Below are positions 13,501 to 21,113 of a DNA stretch of 23,548 bases, one piece after another. The notes beneath the pieces are model-generated. The model had not been told where the DNA came from. It made no database searches and saw only the letters and a program-made list of their open reading frames with translations. Source of the DNA: an uncultured Acetatifactor sp. (GTDB lineage: Bacteria; Bacillota; Clostridia; Lachnospirales; Lachnospiraceae). The DNA lies in contig CANRZC010000004.1 of the NCBI GenBank assembly GCA_947644185.1, positions 1 to 23,548 of the forward strand, written 5' to 3'. The stretch's first letter is position 1; every line of letters begins with the position of its first letter. Position numbers and translations under genes: made by a program.

Positions 13501-15813
13501 TCAGCACTCACCTTGCAGCGAGAACATCAAGGTATCTCCCAGCCGCATGGGGATGGTAAGTTCTGTTATATTGTGTCCGTAATACTGCTTCTCATAAACC
13601 TCGTAAGGACTGCATGGCTGTTTAAAGCGAATGGTATGCTTTCCTTTATAGGAGGCGTGAATGGTGACAAAATTGGCATTGGCATAAATCACATCATCCT
13701 GGGTATTGTACAAATGACACCCGGCGTATTCAGCCAGAGATGCCAAAAGCTCTGAGCGGAGAATCTGGGGCGCGCAGTAGACGCTGGTCCACCCATCCAT
13801 CTCCTTGATCCCATAGGCGGGGAGCCCCAGTTCACAGTAGGTTCCCAGTATATGCGCACTGGGATCATCAATATAAAAGCCTGGCGTCATATAGGCCGGA
13901 GACAGCACATTGTCCAGCCATACATTGCTGTGCACATCCCTGTCGATAAAGCCGTAGCGCCTGTCCTCCACTGCATAGCGCACTGCGGGATGAGACAAGT
14001 CTGTAATCTTAAACCGTGGAGAGCAGGTATGGTCAATTCTACCCACATGCATTCCGATAAGGCTCTCTATGTGCCCATTGTCCATTACCTTTTCCGCCTC
14101 CGGATTTAGGAATCCCGGGGCATACAGCCACACCACCACCGCGTGATTTTTCTTTGCCTTACGTACCACTGCCTGCCGCTCTGCCTCAGTCAGCCGAAAC
14201 AGGTTCATCATCACATATAGCTTGTAGTCAGGCATATCCTCCCGGTCCATATCGTTGTGGAAGTAATAGTCCACAGGTGCACCTATCCTGTGCAGATCAG
14301 AGGTCCGATAATAGTCTAGCATCATCATATTGGTGTAGGCAGAGACCGTATGGCAGCTCTCCTGATCATAAATCAGTGCAATTTCGTTTTGTTTCTCACG
14401 GTTCAAGGAATATGCAAATTTTGCAATTTGCCGCTGTCTGTCAAAGAGCGCATAAATATCCTCATGCTGGTACCGTCCGCCCTCCGCATGCTGGTCGAAC
14501 CACCAGGCATAGATGTCCTCGCACAGCACTCTGGCAAAGTCTCGCTTCAAAGTCACAATGCTGTCCCGTATGTCGTAGAGGCCCATGGCATCCCGGTAAA
14601 AATGATCCTCCAAATGGGTGCGGCTGTCCTCCTCCGCCACGAACATCTGTCCCCGGAGCCGGAAGGAATCCTGCATCTCTCTCTGGGCCACACAGCCGCC
14701 AGGCTCTCTGTTATTGTACACCCCTGGGGCCGCCAGAAAGTCTACTTTCCCACTGTCCAAAATGGTCAAAGTAGCTGTGGCTGTGGTGCTATTGTAGAAA
14801 TCGGTACAGCCGTAGGAGCCGTAGAATGCTCCCACTACTTTCCCGGTATAGCGGCTCTTTAGGCGGGAGGCAAAGTACACAATGGCCTCCGCGGTGGCCT
14901 CATGGAATGCATCGTAGAAATCCGCCACATAGGCATAGTCCTCCAGATTTAGGAATACGCCCAGATTCGTGGGTTTCTTTGCGTTCATGTCAATATTTTT
15001 GCCAAGGATCCGATCCGCGCTCTCATAATACTTCATGGCATCCATGATGCCCTCTTCCATGTAGATATGATACTGTTCCTCCACATTGGGGATGACGGGA
15101 TTGTCAAAGGAGGCATCATCCCGCTTCCAGGCTTTGCGGAGCTTCTCTTCGGTGCCATAGCGTTTCCGCAGGAAATTGCCGTAGGCTCTCAGGAAAGCCG
15201 GAGAGAAATCGCCGTATTTATTCTTTCCCCGATCACAGATGGCGTTCACCGGATACCATTCAGAGGTGCCCCCTGCTGCCAGGAAATACCCTATCACCCT
15301 GTCCGCAAAAGGCAGCTTGTCAATGGCATCGCAGAACTCCTCCAGAGCCTTTCCAGCTGCTGCCTTCCACTTGTCAGAGGCAAAGGAGTACATGCCTGGG
15401 ATCTCATCTCTGTGTACTTCGGAAACCAGAATCGATGGCTCATGGCTGCCATCCTGATAGGTAATCAGCTCCTCCAGATTCTCCTCCATCCAGTCCACAG
15501 GCGGGTGCAGGCCAATGCGCACGATAATATATGCCTCTGGCACCTGAGAAAGCAAAATCTGGGCATTCTTTACAAAGGCTTCCAGCCCGTCAGGCTCATG
15601 CTGCGGAATGCCGTTTTCATCCGTGTAATTCCTCCCTGGCCGCAGCCACTGGGTATTGGTCATCAGGAAGAACACCCTCTGTCCCGCCTCTCCCAAATGC
15701 CTGATGTAATCTGGCTTGTCAAAGCGAGTGGTCATAGCCATAGGGGGAAAAGTCTCCCCGTCAATCACAAGTGCTGGACTGCCATTTACTTTTTTCACTT
15801 CTGCAAAGCTCAT
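13501..15813 (-). CDS. Large clan GH-A-like glycoside hydrolase, GH42/beta-galactosidase-like, unassigned family
   Basis: The 770-residue protein without signal peptide would cleave imported oligosaccharides in the cytoplasm. The N-terminal part looks like a TIM-barrel glycosidase: AYIIVRIGLHPPVDWMEEN at 94-112, a candidate acid/base Glu185 in AAGGTSEWYP, and a candidate nucleophile Glu394 or Glu395 in FVAEEDSRTH at 391-400, preceded by DFLAAPGVYNNREPGG. The spacing of about 210 residues between these Glu residues fits clan GH-A. The C-terminal half contains a flavodoxin-like segment (YKLYVMMNLFRLTEAERQAV and AVVVWLYAPGFLN) resembling the trimerisation domain of GH42 enzymes, then a beta-rich end. 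It is longer than standard GH42 enzymes and does not look like a GH112 phosphorylase. TAGGAGG lies ideally before ATG 15813, and the gene follows the permease gene by 25 bases, so it belongs to the ABC operon. Confidence 0.72.
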   Translation of the reverse strand: MSFAEVKKVNGSPALVIDGETFPPMAMTTRFDKPDYIRHLGEAGQRVFFLMTNTQWLRPGRNYTDENGIPQHEPDGLEAFVKNAQILLSQVPEAYIIVRIGLHPPVDWMEENLEELITYQDGSHEPSILVSEVHRDEIPGMYSFASDKWKAAAGKALEEFCDAIDKLPFADRVIGYFLAAGGTSEWYPVNAICDRGKNKYGDFSPAFLRAYGNFLRKRYGTEEKLRKAWKRDDASFDNPVIPNVEEQYHIYMEEGIMDAMKYYESADRILGKNIDMNAKKPTNLGVFLNLEDYAYVADFYDAFHEATAEAIVYFASRLKSRYTGKVVGAFYGSYGCTDFYNSTTATATLTILDSGKVDFLAAPGVYNNREPGGCVAQREMQDSFRLRGQMFVAEEDSRTHLEDHFYRDAMGLYDIRDSIVTLKRDFARVLCEDIYAWWFDQHAEGGRYQHEDIYALFDRQRQIAKFAYSLNREKQNEIALIYDQESCHTVSAYTNMMMLDYYRTSDLHRIGAPVDYYFHNDMDREDMPDYKLYVMMNLFRLTEAERQAVVRKAKKNHAVVVWLYAPGFLNPEAEKVMDNGHIESLIGMHVGRIDHTCSPRFKITDLSHPAVRYAVEDRRYGFIDRDVHSNVWLDNVLSPAYMTPGFYIDDPSAHILGTYCELGLPAYGIKEMDGWTSVYCAPQILRSELLASLAEYAGCHLYNTQDDVIYANANFVTIHASYKGKHTIRFKQPCSPYEVYEKQYYGHNITELTIPMRLGDTLMFSLQGEC

Positions 15814-15838
15814 GCTACTACCTCCTAAGCCTTTTGGC

Positions 15839-16729
15839 CTACTCTTTCACAGACCCAACCGTAATGCCCTTTACAAAGAATTTCTGCAGGAAGGGATACA
15901 CCACCAAAATAGGGATGATAGCGATAAACATCTGAGCGCTGCGCACTGTCTTTTCGCTTAAGCTGGACAGCAGGGCTAGCTGCTCCGGTGTCATGTTGGT
16001 CATGGTCTGGTTGTTGTTGATGACCTGGGTGGCCAGGTAAGTGGCCATGGGATAGTTGTTGGGATTGTTCATATAGAACATACCGTCAAACCATGCATTC
16101 CAATGGCCGATCATGGAGAACAAGAGCAGTGATGCCAGAGAGGGCTTTGACATGGGCAGGATGACTTTGATCAGGGTCTGCCAATGGCTGGCTCCATCCA
16201 CAAAGGCAGCCTCCTCAATGGCTCTGGGAAGTCCTTTGATAAAGTTCATCATGATAATCACATTCCAGATACTCATGGCAGAGGGCAGGATCAGCACCCA
16301 AAAGCTGTTCAGCAGATGCAGGTTCTTGATCACCATGTAGGTGGGGATCAGTCCGCCGCCGATGAACATGGTGACGGCAAAGTAAGCCATGTACGCCGTC
16401 CGCGCCCGGAACTGGTTGGCGGAGCGGGACAGAGGATAGGCCGTGATGGCGATCAGCACCATGTTGAACGCGGTTCCCACCACCACGCGGGCCAGGGAGA
16501 TGCTGACGGAGTGGAAGAAGTCTTTCTTCGAGATCAGATACTCATAGGCTCTCAGGGAAAATTCCACCGGCACAAAGCCTACCCGCCCTGCCATGGCCGC
16601 ATTGCTGGAGCTTAGAGACATGGCAAACACATGCAGAATGGGCAGGATACAGGACAGTGCCATAAGAGCCAGGATGATTGTATTGAACACCTGGTAGATA
16701 TAAAAGCTTAGAGAACGCTTGACCTTCAT
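15839..16729 (-). CDS. Carbohydrate ABC transporter permease, YtcP/LplC-type
   Basis: The 296-residue inner-membrane protein has six predicted helices and would pair with the LplB-type permease encoded just upstream. The EAA loop reads EEAAFVDGASHWQTLIKVILP, the cytoplasmic contact to the shared ATPase. The N-terminal FYIYQVFNTIILALMAL and C-terminal FVKGITVGSVKE are typical of this subfamily. ATG 16729 is chosen over the in-frame GTG 16738 because AAGGAGGTG precedes it at good spacing; that ribosome-binding site overlaps the stop of the previous gene. No ATPase gene is nearby, as usual for this class. Confidence 0.92.
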   Translation of the reverse strand: MKVKRSLSFYIYQVFNTIILALMALSCILPILHVFAMSLSSSNAAMAGRVGFVPVEFSLRAYEYLISKKDFFHSVSISLARVVVGTAFNMVLIAITAYPLSRSANQFRARTAYMAYFAVTMFIGGGLIPTYMVIKNLHLLNSFWVLILPSAMSIWNVIIMMNFIKGLPRAIEEAAFVDGASHWQTLIKVILPMSKPSLASLLLFSMIGHWNAWFDGMFYMNNPNNYPMATYLATQVINNNQTMTNMTPEQLALLSSLSEKTVRSAQMFIAIIPILVVYPFLQKFFVKGITVGSVKE

Positions 16730-16743
16730 AGGGTGCACCTCCT

Positions 16744-17664
16744 TTAAAATACACGATAATCACTTTTCTTATAGAGAATCCAGTAACTGACTCCCACAAA
16801 GATCAGCGACACAGCGGACTTAAACAGACCCATAGCAGCTGCAGACGAGTATTGATGTCCCGCGATACCCAGCCGGTAAACCAAAGTATCCAAAATATCC
16901 ACTGTCTTTTCCACCATAGGATTGTACATAACCAGAATCTGCTCGAAGCCTGCGTTCAGGATGCCCCCAAGGCCCAGCACAGTCAGCACTGCCACCATGG
17001 GTAGGATACTGGGCAGGGTCACATGCAGCACCTGTTTCCAACGGCTGGCTCCATCCACCCTGGCCGCCTCGTACAGCGCAGCATCCACATTGGTGATGGC
17101 TGCCAAAAGCAGCACTGTGTTGTAGCCCATGCCTTTCCACACATCGGAAGCAATGATAATGGAACGGAAATATTTATTGCTCACCAAAAAGGCAATGGGT
17201 TCTATGTTGAACAGGTTCTGCAGCACATTGTTGATAATGCCATCATAGGCAAAGATTTCCAACAGCATACCTGCCAGGATTGCCCAGGAGAAAAAGTAAG
17301 GGATGAAAATAATGGTCTGCACAGAGCGCTTAAACCAGCTCTTCACCACCTCGTTCAGCATCAGAGATAAAATTAATGGCACCAGAATACTTAAGATGAT
17401 CTTGAAGAACGCGATGATAAAGGTATTCACAAAAGCCTGGCGAAAGCTGGGCATGGTGAAGATATAGGCAAACTGGTCGAACCCTACGAATTTTGATTTT
17501 GTAAATCCCAGCAGGGGTTTAAAGTCCTGGAAGGCCATGATCAAACCAAACATGGGCAAGTACGCAAAGACCGCGGTAAAGATTACCGCCGGAAGCAGCA
17601 TGACATGCAGTTCCCTGGTCTTATACAGACTTTTTTTCTTTTTTTCTTTCCTTTTTTCTGCCAT
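16744..17664 (-). CDS. Sugar ABC transporter permease, LplB-type
   Basis: The 306-residue inner-membrane protein has a lysine-rich N-terminus, about six helices and the EAA loop YEAARVDGASRWKQVLHVTLP. The N-terminal MFGLIMAFQDFKPLLG and C-terminal YKKSDYRVF fit LplB-like proteins. It is the intact counterpart of the broken permease gene at the left of the window and shows the glycine (FVGFDQF) that is lost there to a stop. AAGGAGC precedes ATG 17664 by seven bases. It is separated from the binding-protein gene by a strong hairpin and precedes the partner permease gene by 14 bases. Confidence 0.93.
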   Translation of the reverse strand: MAEKRKEKKKKSLYKTRELHVMLLPAVIFTAVFAYLPMFGLIMAFQDFKPLLGFTKSKFVGFDQFAYIFTMPSFRQAFVNTFIIAFFKIILSILVPLILSLMLNEVVKSWFKRSVQTIIFIPYFFSWAILAGMLLEIFAYDGIINNVLQNLFNIEPIAFLVSNKYFRSIIIASDVWKGMGYNTVLLLAAITNVDAALYEAARVDGASRWKQVLHVTLPSILPMVAVLTVLGLGGILNAGFEQILVMYNPMVEKTVDILDTLVYRLGIAGHQYSSAAAMGLFKSAVSLIFVGVSYWILYKKSDYRVF

Positions 17665-17703
17665 GGATACAGCTCCTTTCCTGAAACAATTCTGTAAGCT
17701 TAT

Positions 17704-17735
17704 CAGGGCCGCCGCTCATTCCAGCGGCGACCCTG
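17704..17735 (-). promoter_or_regulatory. Intercistronic RNA hairpin between solute-binding protein and permease genes
   Basis: In the minus-strand RNA, CAGGGUCGCCGCU pairs with AGCGGCGGCCCUG over 13 bp, with one G-U pair and a six-base loop. The plus strand would have a C-A mismatch at that point, which points to selection on the minus-strand RNA. No U-run follows, so it is more likely an mRNA stabiliser or partial attenuator than a full terminator. Confidence 0.7.
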
Positions 17736-17763
17736 TTTCGCTTCCACTTATTTTGCTTCTTTT

Positions 17764-19563
17764 TTATTTATTCTGATACCACTCGTTTACTTCCTTTGCA
17801 ATATCGTCGCCACCCTGGGCTTTCCACTGTTCTACGAAGGTGTCAAAGTAAGAAACATCCTCCTCACCTGTGATAATGCTCAGGTAAGTAGTGTCGCGCA
17901 GCTTATTCAGCTCGCCCTGCTTGCTGATCATGGAAGGTGTAGTCACATAGACCTCATCGTAGATAATGTTGGCAGTCTCCACGGTCTTGATCATATTGTC
18001 CACGCCACCGTTTTCGGCCAGACGGCTGAAGTAAGTTCCCCATGCCACGCCGTCATCCGGGTTCTCCATATAGTTGAGATAAGATGCCCAGGAGCCCCAG
18101 AACTCGTTATTGCGGGGTGCTTCCTCTATGCTGATCTCTGTCTTACCCTGCTTTGCAAATTCATTGATGACCTCAAAGTTCTGGCGCAAGCAAGTAGGAG
18201 AATAAATTCTCCAAGGTACCCATGTGTACACATAGCTGTTCCACTCGGTCTTCTCTTCCTCGGTCATAGCGTTCTGCACCTCAGGCGGGCTGTTCTTCAG
18301 GGTATACTGCAGTGACCAGTATATCAGCTTGAAGATTACCTCGGGATGCTCGCAGTTCAGGCCTACGCCGATGAAGTTGTTCACGGGGTAGCGGGAGATC
18401 ATGATGTCAGGCTGCTGGCCGTCCAGAGACAGGTTAGGTCCTACCACCCAGTCTGCTTCGGGATGCTCTACCTTGTTGCTGTTTAGCGGCCAGTTGGGAA
18501 CCCACCAGGAGCCAGGCACGATAGCGTACTTGCCGGACACGATGTCTTTCACCACCTGGGAGTCTGCTGCCCAGATGTCATAGGCTGCAAAGTCTTTCTT
18601 GAAGTATCCCTTGTTGTACCACTCGTTCAGCTTGGTCAGTATCTCCTTATTCTCCTGTCTGATACCAGCATATTCCAGAGTGCCGTTGTTGTCATACCAG
18701 CCCCCTGCCCATGTCTCATAGGCGTGGAAGAAAGGAGTAAAGTCTCCCAGCTGGGCGTCAATATAGTTCTTGCAGGCAGGAAGCACCGGGCCGCCTGTTG
18801 CCTCCATCAGCTTGTCGCAGAGAGCCTCGAACTCCTCGATGGTCTTGGGCAGCTGGTCTGTAGAGGTAATTCCCACTTCCTTCAGCTGATTCATGTCGTA
18901 GTACATCTGGGAGGTCATCTGTGCCGGATCCGTGCCCATGGGCAGTCCATACAGCTTGCCATCCTTCTTACCTACATTGATGAAGTTGCCGTCAAAATTG
19001 TAAATGTTCTCCAGGTCATCACAGGTATACTGGGCATAGGCCTCAGTGAGGTCAAGCAATCCGCCCTGGCTGGTCAGATCCTCAAAGTCATTGGGGGACA
19101 GCATAACGATATCAGGCACATTGCCTGCCGCCAGCTCCGCACCGAACTTGTCGGAATACTGATCTGCGTTTACGATCCAGTCATAAACCAAATTGATATT
19201 GAGCTCTTCCTTCAACAGCTTCACCGCTGTGGAGGTCTCCGGGGTCACATCAGTGGGTGTATCCGGATTCTCGGACTCACGATACTGTAGCACCACATGG
19301 ATGTCCACTGGTTCTGGATAGGGCTCCATCAACAGTTCTTCTGGTGTTTTGGCTTCGCTGCCGCCCTCTGGCGCCTCTGCCTCCCCGCCAGACTCTTCGG
19401 TTTTGCTCTCCTCAGGGGCTTTCGAAGACTCTTCTGTCTTGCTCTCTCCGCTCCCAGAGCCTTCATTGGATGCCGGCTCACTGCCGCAAGCCGCCAACGA
19501 GCCAATGGTCAGAATACCCACAAGAGCACCTGCAAGCAATCTGTTTACTGTCTTTTTTTTCAT
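17764..19563 (-). CDS. Sugar ABC transporter solute-binding lipoprotein
   Basis: The 599-residue extracellular lipoprotein has a signal peptide with lipobox LAAC ending at Cys26. A low-complexity acidic linker of about 50 residues follows, rich in Glu, Ser, Lys and Gly with SKTEES repeated, which would hold the domain away from the membrane. The body is a large type 1 sugar-binding fold; TWAGGWYDNNG and WVGPNLSLDGQQ are among its aromatic-rich segments. ATG 19563 is chosen because AGGAGG lies six bases before it; ATG 19578 would place that site inside the gene. It is the first gene of the operon with the two permeases and the glycosidase, with a promoter at 19603-19631. The neighbouring two-component system is the likely sensor for its ligand. 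Confidence 0.92.
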   Translation of the reverse strand: MKKKTVNRLLAGALVGILTIGSLAACGSEPASNEGSGSGESKTEESSKAPEESKTEESGGEAEAPEGGSEAKTPEELLMEPYPEPVDIHVVLQYRESENPDTPTDVTPETSTAVKLLKEELNINLVYDWIVNADQYSDKFGAELAAGNVPDIVMLSPNDFEDLTSQGGLLDLTEAYAQYTCDDLENIYNFDGNFINVGKKDGKLYGLPMGTDPAQMTSQMYYDMNQLKEVGITSTDQLPKTIEEFEALCDKLMEATGGPVLPACKNYIDAQLGDFTPFFHAYETWAGGWYDNNGTLEYAGIRQENKEILTKLNEWYNKGYFKKDFAAYDIWAADSQVVKDIVSGKYAIVPGSWWVPNWPLNSNKVEHPEADWVVGPNLSLDGQQPDIMISRYPVNNFIGVGLNCEHPEVIFKLIYWSLQYTLKNSPPEVQNAMTEEEKTEWNSYVYTWVPWRIYSPTCLRQNFEVINEFAKQGKTEISIEEAPRNNEFWGSWASYLNYMENPDDGVAWGTYFSRLAENGGVDNMIKTVETANIIYDEVYVTTPSMISKQGELNKLRDTTYLSIITGEEDVSYFDTFVEQWKAQGGDDIAKEVNEWYQNK

Positions 19564-19602
19564 ACTTTTCCTCCTCATTTCTTATTTTTTGTAACTATTC
19601 AC

Positions 19603-19631
19603 ATTATATCTTTTGATTTTTGTTATTTTAA
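19603..19631 (-). promoter_or_regulatory. Promoter of the binding protein-permease-glycosidase operon
   Basis: A perfect -10 TATAAT (19608-19603) lies 17 bases from a weaker -35 TTAAAA (19631-19626). Predicted start near 19596, giving a leader of about 33 bases. The poor -35 would fit dependence on an activator such as the adjacent YesN-like regulator. No obvious catabolite-control (cre) site was found. Confidence 0.6.
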
Positions 19632-19640
19632 GGGCTGATT

Positions 19641-19695
19641 GTACAAAAATACAGGGATAATTATGTCTCTGTTTTATCTCAGACACAATTATCCC
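19641..19695 (-). terminator. Terminator of the two-component operon
   Basis: In the minus-strand RNA, GGGAUAAUUGUGUCU pairs with AGACAUAAUUAUCCC over 15 bp, including one G-U pair, with a 12-base loop. UGUAUUUUUG follows. It lies about 50 bases after the response-regulator stop and just upstream of the next promoter. Confidence 0.75.
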
Positions 19696-19745
19696 GCCTT
19701 TCAAATACTTTTGTGCACTTTTATTATGTTTATTTTGGTTTGGAA

Positions 19746-21113
19746 CTATTTTTGGTTATTTTCACGAAATTGTTTGGGGTTCTCTCCAATCCGTTCCCGG
19801 AAGATCCTGCGAAAGTACCGCTCGTCCTCATAGCCCACCTGTCTGGCAATCCAATAAACTGGCTGCTTGGTCTCCAGAAGATACTTTTTCGCAGATTCTA
19901 TCCGCATATCATTCAAATAGGTCACAAAGGTTTTTCCCGTGATCTCCTTGAATTTCCTGGAGAAATGGCTTTTGCTCATCCCCGTCAAGCGCAGCAGCTC
20001 TTCCAGTGTAATATCTCGGTCCATATGTTCTCTGATATAGCTCATGGCCTGATGGATACTTTCCATGGCCTCCAGCTCCACATCCACCCCTCTGAGGTGC
20101 AAAAGCACCTGACGGCGCACCTCGTGAAACCACTCTCGCCACTGATACCACCACAGGAATTGCCCGGTCTCCTCAAAATACCGGGAGATATCTTTCCCGG
20201 AAAGATCCGACCAATGGAGATTAAAATGATAAAACACCGCAATGCGCTCTTCCGCAGAAAGGGCTGCTGTCCTGATCTCCTCCAGCCCCCTGGCATAGCT
20301 CTCATCCCTGGCCAGAAATGCCATCTCCATGCTGATCCGCAACACTTTCTCTCTGGTGCATCCGCCCTGCTCCTTTAAGAGCTCTTCATAGGAATAGCCA
20401 TAGCAATAGCGCCCAGGCTCTCTGTCCTCAAACAACCGCTTTCTTCCACTGGACTGTAATATATTTTCCAGCCTGTCATAGGACACTCCCTGGACCTGGG
20501 TGATTTCCAGCAGGGTACTCCGCTCCCTGTCAAATCCGGCTGCTATCTTTTTCAGCGTTTCCAGGCACACGGTTCCTGAAAACAAATAGGATGTGTCATT
20601 TAAAATTTCAAAGGACAGACCCTGCCCCTCTAATTCTCTGGCAGCCCCCTTCATCTGGCCACTGTCCGGCAGCTCCCAAATATACACCTCTTCTGTCTCC
20701 ACCTTCCGCTCCTGTCTCTGGTAGCGCCTTTCGATCTCTAAATAGCGTTTCTGTACCCCCATCATAAAGGCATCCACATTTTCTTCCTCGATCTGGGATT
20801 TGGTAATATAGTCCAAAATGCCCAGCCGCAGGGCCTGCTGGATCAGCTCAAACTCTTGATGCATGGTCAGTACCACAACCTGTAGTCTCGGGAACTGCTC
20901 CCTTACCTGGCGAAGGAAGGGAATCCCAGACAGTCCTGGCATTTCTAAATCTGAAAAGAGGAGATCTACCTGGCCCTCCTGCAGAAAGCGCAGAGTGTCC
21001 TCACTGCTCCCAGAATCCCCTACCACCTCCATGCCATACCGCTTCCAGTCAATCAGGCCGATGATTCCTCGGCGCACCAGCTTTTCGTCATCCACCACAT
21101 ATACCCTGATCAT
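19746..21113 (-). CDS. YesN-like response regulator with AraC-type DNA-binding domain
   Basis: The 455-residue cytoplasmic regulator has an N-terminal receiver domain (1-120) with Asp8/Asp9, phospho-acceptor Asp55 in LLFSDLEMPG, Thr83 and Lys105. A linker region of unknown role follows (about 125-350). The C-terminal AraC double helix-turn-helix (about 355-455) includes ITLEELLRLTGMSKSHFSRKFK and VYWIARQVGYEDERYFRRIF. The start is ATG 21113, where the receiver begins and a GGGGAGGG site precedes it. The in-frame extension to 21185 would run into the kinase gene without any domain. It overlaps the sensor-kinase gene by 26 bases, so the pair is co-expressed. Its most likely target is the weak -35 promoter at 19603-19631 directly downstream. 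Confidence 0.92.
   Translation of the reverse strand: MIRVYVVDDEKLVRRGIIGLIDWKRYGMEVVGDSGSSEDTLRFLQEGQVDLLFSDLEMPGLSGIPFLRQVREQFPRLQVVVLTMHQEFELIQQALRLGILDYITKSQIEEENVDAFMMGVQKRYLEIERRYQRQERKVETEEVYIWELPDSGQMKGAARELEGQGLSFEILNDTSYLFSGTVCLETLKKIAAGFDRERSTLLEITQVQGVSYDRLENILQSSGRKRLFEDREPGRYCYGYSYEELLKEQGGCTREKVLRISMEMAFLARDESYARGLEEIRTAALSAEERIAVFYHFNLHWSDLSGKDISRYFEETGQFLWWYQWREWFHEVRRQVLLHLRGVDVELEAMESIHQAMSYIREHMDRDITLEELLRLTGMSKSHFSRKFKEITGKTFVTYLNDMRIESAKKYLLETKQPVYWIARQVGYEDERYFRRIFRERIGENPKQFRENNQK

Noticed and set aside
13501..15813. GH112 lacto-N-biose phosphorylase, expected beside NahK
   Set aside because: The protein has GH-A-like acid and nucleophile motifs and a GH42-like middle domain, and I do not see GH112 features.
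15067..15828. Plus-strand open frame of 253 codons opposite the glycosidase gene
   Set aside because: No domain, no start signal, and the opposite strand has a well-supported gene with an ideal ribosome-binding site.
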